From positions 1-8,287 of the forward strand of contig JAAZCB010000574.1 of NCBI GenBank assembly GCA_012513545.1: 8,287 nucleotides of DNA. Reading direction: 5' to 3'. The notes beneath the pieces were generated by a model that worked only from the letters and a program-made list of their open reading frames with translations, was not told where the DNA came from and ran no database searches. This document shows positions 1 to 6,423 of the stretch, piece after piece. The stretch comes from Clostridiaceae bacterium (GTDB lineage: Bacteria; Bacillota_A; Clostridia; Acetivibrionales; Acetivibrionaceae). Made by a program: the position numbers and the translations under genes. Position 1 is the stretch's first letter. Every line of letters begins with the position of its first letter.

Positions 1-442
1 GGATTTTAATCCCTATCTTTCAGTCAACTCAAACATATTGTTCAGGAATGGAGTTGTGGGACAATACACCTACTTCCCTTCCGGTATAGAAACTCAAAAA
101 CCAGCTGTAGGCTTCAGAGTGTTTGGAACCAAAGGAGAAATTTACCTTGAAGATAAAACGTGCGGAATAATTAATGTATCCTACGCCGATGGAAATGCCG
201 AACAAATTAAGTTTACTCCGGAGCGTGGATATTTTAACGAGCTATTGAATTTTTACAATGCATTAAATGAAACCGAGGCGGTATCCGTGACACCGGATAT
301 TGAATTTGGAGATGTTAAAATGGTACTAGACATACTCGATTCCATATCAAATAGAAAAATTTCATATGTAGACTCATATGAAATTAAAAAAGACGAAGAA
401 ATTAACATAACTAATGATCCAACAGGTACGTATCTTCAATAA
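1..442 (+). CDS. Gfo/Idh/MocA-family oxidoreductase, C-terminal part (5' end outside window)
   Basis: The frame is open to the left edge (first full codon at base 2), so 146 residues of a longer protein are visible. A TTG at 38 is an internal codon and not a start, since coding sequence continues upstream of it. The visible part resembles the C-terminal alpha/beta domain of Gfo/Idh/MocA dehydrogenases: a beta-rich stretch with a FRVFGTKGEIYLED motif (the family's typical 'GTkGxi.l.d' strand), then RGYFNELLNFYNAL, and a helix around DIEFGDVKMVLDILDSI that matches the family's closing 'a.rvleail.S' helix. Family members usually oxidise or reduce sugars, inositols or their derivatives with NAD(P); the N-terminal Rossmann fold and the catalytic lysine would lie upstream and cannot be seen. 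The substrate cannot be assigned. The last 20 residues are charged and look like a variable tail. The gene converges on the response regulator at 610-981. Family assignment is fairly confident, function is not. Confidence 0.75.
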   Translation, partial: DFNPYLSVNSNILFRNGVVGQYTYFPSGIETQKPAVGFRVFGTKGEIYLEDKTCGIINVSYADGNAEQIKFTPERGYFNELLNFYNALNETEAVSVTPDIEFGDVKMVLDILDSISNRKISYVDSYEIKKDEEINITNDPTGTYLQ

Positions 443-469
443 ATCGGCCCACATTGCACTTTCTCTGTC

Positions 470-526
470 TGTGCCCCGCTTCCAATTACAAATTACATTA
501 CGGGGCACAAGTTTTATCTGCTTTTT
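470..526 (+). terminator. Probable rho-independent terminator after the oxidoreductase gene
   Basis: A perfect 9-bp GC-rich stem is formed by TGTGCCCCG (470-478) and CGGGGCACA (501-509), followed by a T-rich run (AGTTTTATCTGCTTTTT) to 526. It begins 27 bases after the plus-strand stop codon. The 22-base loop is longer than usual and carries short direct repeats of ATTAC. On the minus strand the base of the stem is not followed by T residues, so it probably serves only the plus-strand gene. The rest of the 443-609 gap holds nothing else that can be supported. Confidence 0.55.
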
Positions 527-609
527 ATCTCCTGCAAAGTGCAGATCAAAATAGAACAACTACATTAAATGGCTGACTGTAAATTATAACACCAAATCCA
601 AAATTCAGG

Positions 610-981
610 CTAATTTATGCCTATATGCCTTTTCAAGCTGGTTTCAACATCAAAACGACTGAAAGGTTTGGGTATATAGTCAACTGCTCCGCATTCAATA
701 GCGCGGTTAATTATCTGCTGGGAATTAAGAGCTGAAACCATTATGATTTTACTCCGGGAGCTGACCTCGAGTATTTTCTCGATTGCCTGGATTCCATCCA
801 TACCCTCCATAGATATGTCAAGTGTAACAAAATCAGGCTTAAGGTCTTTAGCTTTTTCCACTGCCTCATAAGCATCCTGGGCAAACTCGACTGCACTGTA
901 CCCGATATCCTTTAGTGTATTTCCCAACAGTGTCCGCATAAAAGAAGCATCATCAACCACTAGTATTTTCGTATTTTTCAT
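610..981 (-). CDS. Stand-alone CheY-like response regulator (single receiver domain)
   Basis: A 123-residue protein that is a single receiver domain with no output domain. The phosphorylation machinery is complete: acidic pair D10-D11, phosphoacceptor D55 (in TLDISMEGMDG), switch hydroxyl S83 (IIMVSAL), aromatic Y102, and K105 in the KPF motif with its cis-proline. The VDDASFMR segment after the acidic pair is the style of CheY-type regulators such as that of Thermotoga. It should take a phosphoryl group from a histidine kinase such as CheA and signal by protein contact. The frame is open 20 codons further upstream, but the ATG at 981 is chosen because AGAGGTGAG (989-997) lies 7 bases before it and the upstream extension (MLVIAIKININIKKREVSV) does not resemble receiver sequence. 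The gene lies 93 bases downstream of thrC. No kinase, CheA, CheX or motility gene is in the window, so the partner is unknown and the name cheY is not assigned. Confidence 0.9.
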   Translation of the reverse strand: MKNTKILVVDDASFMRTLLGNTLKDIGYSAVEFAQDAYEAVEKAKDLKPDFVTLDISMEGMDGIQAIEKILEVSSRSKIIMVSALNSQQIINRAIECGAVDYIPKPFSRFDVETSLKRHIGIN

Positions 982-1021
982 CCTGACACTCACCTCTCGC
1001 TTTTTTATGTTTATATTTATT

Positions 1022-1051
1022 TTAATAGCAATTACAAGCAATACAGGTGAA
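1022..1051 (-). promoter_or_regulatory. Possible promoter for the response regulator
   Basis: In the thrC to response-regulator gap, read on the minus strand, TTCACC (1046-1051; 4 of 6 to the -35 consensus) is followed after 18 bases by TATTAA (1022-1027; 4 of 6 to -10), with an upstream TG in the extended -10 position. The gap is very AT-rich, so such matches arise easily. There is also no terminator after thrC, and read-through from thrC is an equally good explanation for expression. Confidence 0.22.
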
Positions 1052-1074
1052 ACAATACTATCCTTTTTTACTTT

Positions 1075-2574
1075 TTAGAGTTCTAAAATCTTTTCAACCT
1101 CTTTTTTCATGTCTGATTTGCTGCAAACAGTTTTATGTCTTACTGTCTTCTTGTCCAAGCCTTTTAGACCCTGTGGAATTTTAAGTCCACACTCCTTTGA
1201 GAGAACCTCAAGAAGCTCAAACTCGCTTCTTCCTTTTACAGCCTTATCACCAAACATTGCACTTACAACACTCTCATTGAATTTAAAAGGGCTTGCTGTT
1301 GATACTATGACAGTTTTAGTCATATCTCCGGTGGAAATAACATATTTGTCATAAACATCAATTGCTACAGCTGTGTGGGTGTCAACTACATAATTATATT
1401 CCTTGAATATGCATTCAATAGTCTTAAGTGTTTCATTCTCGTTTGAAAACCCGGCCCAAAAAAGATTTGAAATTTTCTTTTTAACCTGAGGTTCAACAGA
1501 ATACAAGCCATCAAACTTGAGCTCCTCCATCCATTCATTTACAAGCCAGGCATTATGATCGGTGAGTTCAAATAAAAGCCTTTCAAGATTGCTTGAAATC
1601 AATATGTCCATAGATGGAGATATTGTCTTTCTGAATTCTCTGTTTTTGTTGTAAACTCCAGTATTTATAAAATCGGTAAGAACATTGTTGTCATTTGAGG
1701 CACATATAAGTTTATTTACAGGAAGTCCCATTCTTAAAGCATAATACGCAGCGAGAATATTGCCAAAGTTTCCGGTAGGAACCACAAAATTTACCTTATC
1801 CCCCGCACTAATTTCTCCATTTCTTACCAGGTCTGCATATGAAGAGAAATAATACACTATTTGCGGAACAAGCCTTCCCCAGTTAATTGAGTTTGCAGAT
1901 GAAAATTTATACCCTGCTGTATTCATCTTTTCTTCGAGCTCCGAATCAGTAAAAATCACCTTAACTCCGCTCTGGGCATCATCAAAATTACCTTCTACGG
2001 CAATTGAATAAACATTTTCACCCTCCTGGGTAACCATCTGCATTTTTTGAACTTCACTAACTCCATTGTTTGGAAAAAACACAATAATTTTAGTTCCGTC
2101 TACATCATGAAATCCTTCAAGAGCAGCCTTTCCCGTGTCACCCGAGGTAGCTACCAGAATAACTATCTCACTTTTCTCACCGGTTTTAGTAACGGCCTTG
2201 ACAAGAAAATGCGGCAGTATCTGAAGAGCCATATCTTTAAATGCGCAGGTAGGCCCATGCCACAACTCCAATATATGGACATTATCATTAAGTTTGACAA
2301 TCGGTGCTATACTTGTATCCTCAAACTTTTCGGCAGTATATGCACTATTAACGCATTCTGCTATTTCCACATCCGAATAGTCTGTCAAAAAAGCCTTGAG
2401 TATATAGACAGCCCTTTGATTATAACTCATATTCACCATTTTATTTATGTCATCAAGAGAAAATTCAACGTTTTTTTCGGGGACAAACAAGCCTCCATCA
2501 GGAGCTATTCCTCTTTTGATTGCTTCAGCGGATGATACCGATTTAAGTCCCCCTCGAGTACTCTCATATTGCAT
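1075..2574 (-). CDS. thrC: Threonine synthase
   Basis: PLP-dependent enzyme that converts O-phospho-L-homoserine and water to L-threonine and phosphate, the last step of threonine synthesis, in the cytoplasm. At 499 residues it is full-length for the long (class II, fungal/E. coli-like) branch. Diagnostic motifs: N-terminal YESTRGG (3-9) and APDGGLFVPE (24-33); the cofactor lysine K113 in HGPTCAFKDMALQ; ATSGDTGKAA (142-151); NSINWGRLVPQIVYY (228-242); and the PLP-phosphate loop PTGNFGN (266-272). The frame could be extended to a TTG at 2589, but that codon overlaps the Shine-Dalgarno sequence GGAGGA (2582-2587), which is 7 bases before the ATG at 2574. That ATG is therefore the start. Homoserine dehydrogenase and homoserine kinase, often clustered with thrC, are not in the window. 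There is no room for a T-box leader in the 85-base gap upstream. Identification is secure. Confidence 0.97.
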   Translation of the reverse strand: MQYESTRGGLKSVSSAEAIKRGIAPDGGLFVPEKNVEFSLDDINKMVNMSYNQRAVYILKAFLTDYSDVEIAECVNSAYTAEKFEDTSIAPIVKLNDNVHILELWHGPTCAFKDMALQILPHFLVKAVTKTGEKSEIVILVATSGDTGKAALEGFHDVDGTKIIVFFPNNGVSEVQKMQMVTQEGENVYSIAVEGNFDDAQSGVKVIFTDSELEEKMNTAGYKFSSANSINWGRLVPQIVYYFSSYADLVRNGEISAGDKVNFVVPTGNFGNILAAYYALRMGLPVNKLICASNDNNVLTDFINTGVYNKNREFRKTISPSMDILISSNLERLLFELTDHNAWLVNEWMEELKFDGLYSVEPQVKKKISNLFWAGFSNENETLKTIECIFKEYNYVVDTHTAVAIDVYDKYVISTGDMTKTVIVSTASPFKFNESVVSAMFGDKAVKGRSEFELLEVLSKECGLKIPQGLKGLDKKTVRHKTVCSKSDMKKEVEKILEL

Positions 2575-2606
2575 TAGTGGTTCCTCCAATTTTAAAAGAC
2601 GATATT

Positions 2607-2633
2607 GTTTTATTATTAATAATATAATAAAAC
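2607..2633. repeat. AT-rich perfect inverted repeat upstream of thrC
   Basis: GTTTTATTAT (2607-2616) and ATAATAAAAC (2624-2633) form a perfect 10-bp inverted repeat around a 7-base spacer. The central 12 bases (2612-2623) are themselves palindromic. It lies between the patatin stop codon and the thrC Shine-Dalgarno sequence. With one G-C pair it is a weak RNA hairpin and not a convincing terminator. It could be an operator or part of an AT-rich promoter region, or simple low-complexity sequence. No -35/-10 pair could be placed here with confidence. Confidence 0.4.
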
Positions 2634-2659
2634 TCGCAAAAAATAAAGCAATTTTTCCT

Positions 2660-3799
2660 TTACCCTTCCAATCCCAAAATTCTTCTTAAAAAAATAGATA
2701 TTCCATACCTTCCTGGCCTTTCCATCTGCATAATTTTCTTAAAGGCCTTCTGTCCGGAATTCCAACCGGATTCAACCAGCATTTTCTTATCAGAATCGCT
2801 AAGATCAAAATCCAGATATGTTACCCCCCCTGTATTTATGCTTATAATATGGGTATATTTGTAATTAAATTTTGGAATCCCAAAATCATGTACTGCGCCG
2901 ATAAGTCCTTTTAAAACATTTAAAGGTGCCAACGGGTCAAGCAACTTTTTTTTGCTCTCCCGCTCCAGCCTGACCCCGATTAATGGCAAGTATCCCGGCG
3001 AATAGCCGAGCCAGAGTGGAAAATTATCCAATACTCCACCATCAACAAGGTAATGTTTTTTTATTTCACCCTTCACATTCCTGTTTATCTCAACCGGCTT
3101 GAATGCAAACGGAACACTTATACTCATCCTTACAGCCCTGGCAACTTCCATTTTATCCGGTTCTATTCCGTAATATTCAATATCATCCGGAAGAACTACA
3201 AGCCTTCCCCGATTCAAATCTACAGCAGTCATTCTGACTGAATAACCAAAAGGATTAGAATAACTCACCTCTTTTTGGCGCAGGTCAGCAAAGGTCCTGA
3301 CTCCTTTTTTCATAAGTTCCCTATACACCCATTCTTCAATAAAATCCCCGTCAAAAAGGCATCCATCCTTACAGAAATCAATTATATTCTTAAAGAAGTT
3401 TCCTCTGAGTCTGTAGCCCGGGAACAGTTCCTTCAGCCCGAAATTGCTCCTGTAATTAATTAGTCTTGAATTACCGTTGTATAAAAATTGCCTGTATGTA
3501 TCCTCATAGCTTCTCCTGGTGTCTTGATACTCAATAAATCTCTGAACTGCAGGGACTTTTTTTTGTATATCCTCAGGTTTAACCTTGCTGAATTCAAATT
3601 CATCAAGCATTTTTTTCATCTCGGCTGACGTATACCCTGCTCCTTTCAATGCACCAAAAAGTGCACCGGCTGATACACCTGCTATGTTGTTAAAACTGAA
3701 TCCCGTCTCTTCTGCCGCCTCAAACATTCCCGCATATGCAATGCCTTTCACCCCTCCGCCGCTCAGTACCAGGTTTGCCCTCCTCTTGGCTTCTTTCAT
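2660..3799 (-). CDS. Patatin-like phospholipase (acyl hydrolase)
   Basis: A 379-residue patatin-family serine hydrolase with a Ser-Asp dyad. Family signatures are all present: oxyanion-hole loop GGGVKG (14-19), nucleophile elbow GVSAG with S43, and catalytic D253 in the DGG motif (LVDGGVLDNFP). The SISVPFAFKPVE segment (about 227-238) is the family's conserved strand and loop before the active aspartate. Such enzymes hydrolyse acyl esters of phospholipids or other lipids; the real substrate cannot be told. Between the two active-site halves is a long charged segment (about 70-175) that probably forms the lid. No signal peptide or clear membrane segment is seen, so it is probably cytosolic or peripherally attached. 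The start is the ATG at 3799, 7 bases after GGAGGTGAT (3807-3815). A TTG at 3817 in the same frame overlaps this ribosome binding site and is rejected. It follows the hairpin at 3837-3888 and precedes thrC by 85 bases. Confidence 0.93.
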   Translation of the reverse strand: MKEAKRRANLVLSGGGVKGIAYAGMFEAAEETGFSFNNIAGVSAGALFGALKGAGYTSAEMKKMLDEFEFSKVKPEDIQKKVPAVQRFIEYQDTRRSYEDTYRQFLYNGNSRLINYRSNFGLKELFPGYRLRGNFFKNIIDFCKDGCLFDGDFIEEWVYRELMKKGVRTFADLRQKEVSYSNPFGYSVRMTAVDLNRGRLVVLPDDIEYYGIEPDKMEVARAVRMSISVPFAFKPVEINRNVKGEIKKHYLVDGGVLDNFPLWLGYSPGYLPLIGVRLERESKKKLLDPLAPLNVLKGLIGAVHDFGIPKFNYKYTHIISINTGGVTYLDFDLSDSDKKMLVESGWNSGQKAFKKIMQMERPGRYGISIFLRRILGLEG

Positions 3800-3806
3800 A
3801 TTGGAA

Positions 3807-3815
3807 ATCACCTCC
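3807..3815 (-). promoter_or_regulatory. Strong ribosome binding site that fixes the patatin start
   Basis: Read on the minus strand, GGAGGTGAT is fully complementary to nine bases of the 16S rRNA 3' tail and lies 7 bases before the ATG at 3799. It excludes the in-frame TTG at 3817, which would place the start immediately before the site itself. Such a strong match suggests efficient initiation once a transcript is made. Confidence 0.85.
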
Positions 3816-3836
3816 AATTACATGTATATTCCTGAT

Positions 3837-3888
3837 GAATAATAAAAAATTAACCCTTTTTAAAAAAAGGGTTAATTTTTTATTATTC
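3837..3888. terminator. Long bidirectional terminator hairpin between the TPR and patatin genes
   Basis: A perfect 24-bp inverted repeat (3837-3860 with 3865-3888) closes a 4-base loop. Its core is TTAACCCTTTT / AAAAGGGTTAA, flanked by A-runs on one side and T-runs on the other, so on either strand the GC-containing core is followed by TTTTTT. On the minus strand it begins 22 bases after the TPR gene's stop codon, as expected for its rho-independent terminator. There is no plus-strand gene for it to end, so the symmetry may be incidental. It ends 21 bases before the patatin Shine-Dalgarno sequence, and the rest of the 3800-3909 gap contains nothing else recognisable. Confidence 0.85.
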
Positions 3889-3909
3889 TTCTCTTAATTT
3901 ACAATTACA

Positions 3910-5076
3910 TTAAGGAGTTTTCTCAATCTCCTTCAGCCTTGTTTTTGAGTAGTTTGCATAGGAGCTGCTGGGGAATTTTTCAATAACCTCATTAAAAATC
4001 TTAGTTGCCATGGTAATATTGTTCAATTCCTTATAACAATATCCCTGGTAATACAGATTGACACTTTGATATTTCCAGCCGCTCACTTCATAAGATGCAG
4101 CTTTATTAAAGTAATCAAGAGCTTCCTGGTACTTCTTCGCCTCTAAAAGCTTCCGTCCTTCCGAAAAAACATTCCCGGCAGCATTGGAGATGGAGTCTTT
4201 TAATAACTTTTCATACTTCTCCTTTTCAATTCCCTTAAACTCTATGTTTTTTAGCTGCAACAGCAAATCAGCAGCACTTTCATAGCTTTTCTCAGATACC
4301 AGTTTCTCAATTTCCAAAAGTTTGGCAACACTTGTGTAATAGCTTAATTTTGAACTCGCCTCCTTAAGGCTGTTGCTTGCTTCAAGATAAGCCTGCTCTA
4401 ACTCCTCCAATTCTTTCTGGTGGTTGTTATATTCATTGGCAGCAGCAGTATTTTGAGGTTCAGCCTTTTTGACAGGATCAACTGTTTTATTGTCTGCAAA
4501 ATACATTATCATAACCACAATAAAAACCAGCAGTGCTCCGAGTAAAAATCCGATACTGTTTCTAATAACACCGTTCAAGTTGGACTTCCTTTTAATCGGT
4601 GGATTTCCGGAGTCTTTCAAAGAATAGTTGTTAACCTTATTCGTTTCTTTTTTTCTTTTTTCACTGCTCTTTGCAGTTTTTATGTTTTCAGTTTTCTGCT
4701 TCCTGTCTTTTGATTGTTTAGCTCCTGAAGCATCATACTCAGGGTTTATTTCCTTCAGATATTCCAGTGCCAGCACACTGTTTCGCTCAGCTTCGACTAC
4801 TTTTTTCAGGACTTCCTCCGCTTTTTTGTTTTCACCGGTGTAGATGTAAAAAACCCCAAGCAGATTACTTGCTTCATAGAAATCCGGATTTAAAGATATC
4901 GCCTTCCTGAGTTCTATAATTGCAATATCCTCACTCTTTGTCCGGAAATTCTCCAAAGCTTTATTATATAATACGATAGAGTTCCTTACATTATCCGGAA
5001 TATCCGGGTTAGTCTCCAATAATCTGTTTAAATCCACTGGCGGATAATTTTGAAGTTCTTTTTTAAAATCGATCAT
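3910..5076 (-). CDS. Single-pass membrane protein with TPR repeats on both sides of the membrane segment
   Basis: A 388-residue protein of unknown specific role. In order it has: a tetratricopeptide-like pair (about 33-100, with LRKAISLNPDFYEASNLLGVFYIYTGENKKAEEVLKK-type helices); a highly basic, probably disordered linker (about 115-172, rich in K, S and N); one hydrophobic membrane segment (about 175-194, IGFLLGALLVFIVVMIMYFA); an acidic, Q/E-rich coiled-coil-like stretch (about 215-245); and a C-terminal helical region with further TPR-like units (about 298-371, EGRKLLEAKKYQEALDYFNKA and YYQGYCYKELNNITMATKIFNEVIEKFPSSSYA). The basic linker just before the membrane segment predicts N-terminus in and C-terminal TPRs outside. 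TPRs bind partner proteins, so a scaffold or envelope assembly role is plausible but unproven. The start is the ATG at 5076 with GGTGGTGAT just before it. It lies 69 bases after folC and is followed by the terminator at 3837-3888. Confidence 0.88.
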   Translation of the reverse strand: MIDFKKELQNYPPVDLNRLLETNPDIPDNVRNSIVLYNKALENFRTKSEDIAIIELRKAISLNPDFYEASNLLGVFYIYTGENKKAEEVLKKVVEAERNSVLALEYLKEINPEYDASGAKQSKDRKQKTENIKTAKSSEKRKKETNKVNNYSLKDSGNPPIKRKSNLNGVIRNSIGFLLGALLVFIVVMIMYFADNKTVDPVKKAEPQNTAAANEYNNHQKELEELEQAYLEASNSLKEASSKLSYYTSVAKLLEIEKLVSEKSYESAADLLLQLKNIEFKGIEKEKYEKLLKDSISNAAGNVFSEGRKLLEAKKYQEALDYFNKAASYEVSGWKYQSVNLYYQGYCYKELNNITMATKIFNEVIEKFPSSSYANYSKTRLKEIEKTP

Positions 5077-5145
5077 AACATCACCACCATCTTATTAATA
5101 ATAATCAACAATTTACAGGCTAACCATGATGTATAATTCCCTTTT

Positions 5146-6423
5146 TTAAGATTCAAACAAAGTCCTGATTTCTCCAATATAATATAATGAACCGAAAGCA
5201 CAAATAACTCCGTCATCCGGTAATATTTCCAAGCTTGTCTTGACAGCTTCTTCAATTTTACCACTTATACTAACGTTATTACAATAGGGTTTAATGTTTT
5301 CGGCAAGTTCACTTGCCGGAAGCGCCCTTTCACTGTCGGGTTCAACTGCAACAAAGCCGTATGCCAAAGGTACGCACGCTTCTATAAAAGAAACATACTC
5401 CTTGTCTTTTAATACCCCTAATATAAATAATATTTTTTTTCCGGGAAAATATGCCTTTAAAAAATTTGATAAGGCATTCGCCCCCTCCCTGTTATGGGCA
5501 CCATCTATTATGAAGACAGGCTTTTTTGATAAAACCTCAAGTCTTCCGGGCCATTTTGCACCGCTCAAACCTCTTCTGATTGCAGTTTCAGGTATCACAA
5601 AACCCTTATGTGATACCTGTCTTGCACACTCAATTGCAATTATGGCATTCCTGACCTGATGTTCACCCAGCAAACCTATATGGAAGGACTTCTGAGCACC
5701 GTAATCAAATTCCTGTCCATCGATTGAAAAGCTATTGATCCTCACACTATCAAAACTAACTTTATGGAGTCTGGCATTTTTTTTACTGCAGGCTTCGACA
5801 AATACTCTCTCCACTTCTTCCTGCTGCGGATATAGTAATACCTCTCCGTCCTCCTTGATTATGCCTGCCTTTTCAAAGGCAATTTCGGAAAGCGTACTTC
5901 CCAAAATATTCATGTGGTCATAGCTTATTGTTGTAATAACCGAAACTATGGATTTATCAATAATATTCGTGGAATCAAACCTTCCACCCAGACCAACTTC
6001 AAGAACAACTACATCACAACCCATTTCGCGAAAATACTTGAAGGCGATTGCTGTTACTATTTCAAACTCAGTTGGATGGTTCGCTCCCCTCTGTACCATT
6101 AATTCAACTTTTTCCCTTACAAACGCTGTTATCCTGGCAAGGTCACAGGGAGATATTTCATTTCTGTTCACCTGTATTCTTTCAGTAAAACGCTGAATAT
6201 AGGGTGAGGTATACACCCCCACCCTGTAGCCGGCTTCCATCAATATACTGCTAATGAAAGCCGTTACAGAGCCTTTACCGTTTGTTCCTGCAACATGAAT
6301 ATATTTAAGGTCTTTATGTGGATTACCCATAAGCTCAAGCAGCAGGCGCATATTCTCAAGACCAAGCTTGACACCGAATTTCAGGGTTCCATGTATATAA
6401 TCAAGTGCTTCCTCGTAAGTCAT
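5146..6423 (-). CDS. folC: Folylpolyglutamate synthase / dihydrofolate synthase
   Basis: Cytoplasmic ATP-dependent Mur-ligase-type enzyme that adds glutamate to tetrahydrofolates, and in many bacteria also to dihydropteroate to make dihydrofolate. Its 425 residues are normal for FolC. Visible motifs: N-terminal YEEALDYIH (3-11); P-loop AGTNGKGSV (45-53); TSPYIQRFTERIQ (72-84), the family's 'TSPH' folate and loop region; EVGLGGRFDSTN (142-153); SYDHMNILG and EKAGIIK (167-190), including K185 at the place of the carbamylated lysine of Mur ligases; WPGRLE (291-296); and IDGAHN (306-311) in the C-terminal domain. The ATG at 6423-6421 follows directly on the secA stop (TAAATG, no spacer). GGAG at 6435-6438, inside the secA end, sits 11 bases upstream and may serve as the ribosome site, so translational coupling to secA is likely. 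Whether this protein also has dihydrofolate synthase activity cannot be read from the sequence. Confidence 0.96.
   Translation of the reverse strand: MTYEEALDYIHGTLKFGVKLGLENMRLLLELMGNPHKDLKYIHVAGTNGKGSVTAFISSILMEAGYRVGVYTSPYIQRFTERIQVNRNEISPCDLARITAFVREKVELMVQRGANHPTEFEIVTAIAFKYFREMGCDVVVLEVGLGGRFDSTNIIDKSIVSVITTISYDHMNILGSTLSEIAFEKAGIIKEDGEVLLYPQQEEVERVFVEACSKKNARLHKVSFDSVRINSFSIDGQEFDYGAQKSFHIGLLGEHQVRNAIIAIECARQVSHKGFVIPETAIRRGLSGAKWPGRLEVLSKKPVFIIDGAHNREGANALSNFLKAYFPGKKILFILGVLKDKEYVSFIEACVPLAYGFVAVEPDSERALPASELAENIKPYCNNVSISGKIEEAVKTSLEILPDDGVICAFGSLYYIGEIRTLFES

Noticed and set aside
527..546. Short hairpin CTGCA / TGCAG near the 3' end of the response regulator as its terminator
   Set aside because: Only 5 pairs with a 3-base loop and no T-run after it on the minus strand.
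374..559. Small minus-strand reading frame overlapping the oxidoreductase end
   Set aside because: It runs through the terminator stem, overlaps a convincing coding frame on the other strand, shows no family resemblance and has low-complexity F/N/I-rich ends.
982..1041. N-terminal extension of the response regulator by 20 residues
   Set aside because: The extension is low-complexity and a strong ribosome site at 989-997 lies within it, 7 bases before the internal ATG at 981.
2047..2535. Long plus-strand open frame of 162 codons opposite thrC
   Set aside because: It is antisense to an intact thrC whose motifs are all present, and its translation has no recognisable domain. The same holds for the other plus-strand frames opposite secA, folC, the TPR gene and the patatin gene.
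2575..2659. T-box or other amino-acid-responsive leader before thrC
   Set aside because: The gap is only 85 bases and very AT-rich, with no T-box motif or stem-loop array, so it is far too short.
2660..3799. Patatin gene as an effector of a CBASS-type anti-phage system (CapV-like)
   Set aside because: No cyclic-nucleotide synthase or other CBASS gene is adjacent. The neighbours are housekeeping genes and the protein looks like a common clostridial patatin.
5073..5264. Small minus-strand frame of 63 codons between folC and the TPR gene
   Set aside because: It mostly overlaps the 3' end of folC in another frame, lacks a ribosome site and resembles nothing known.
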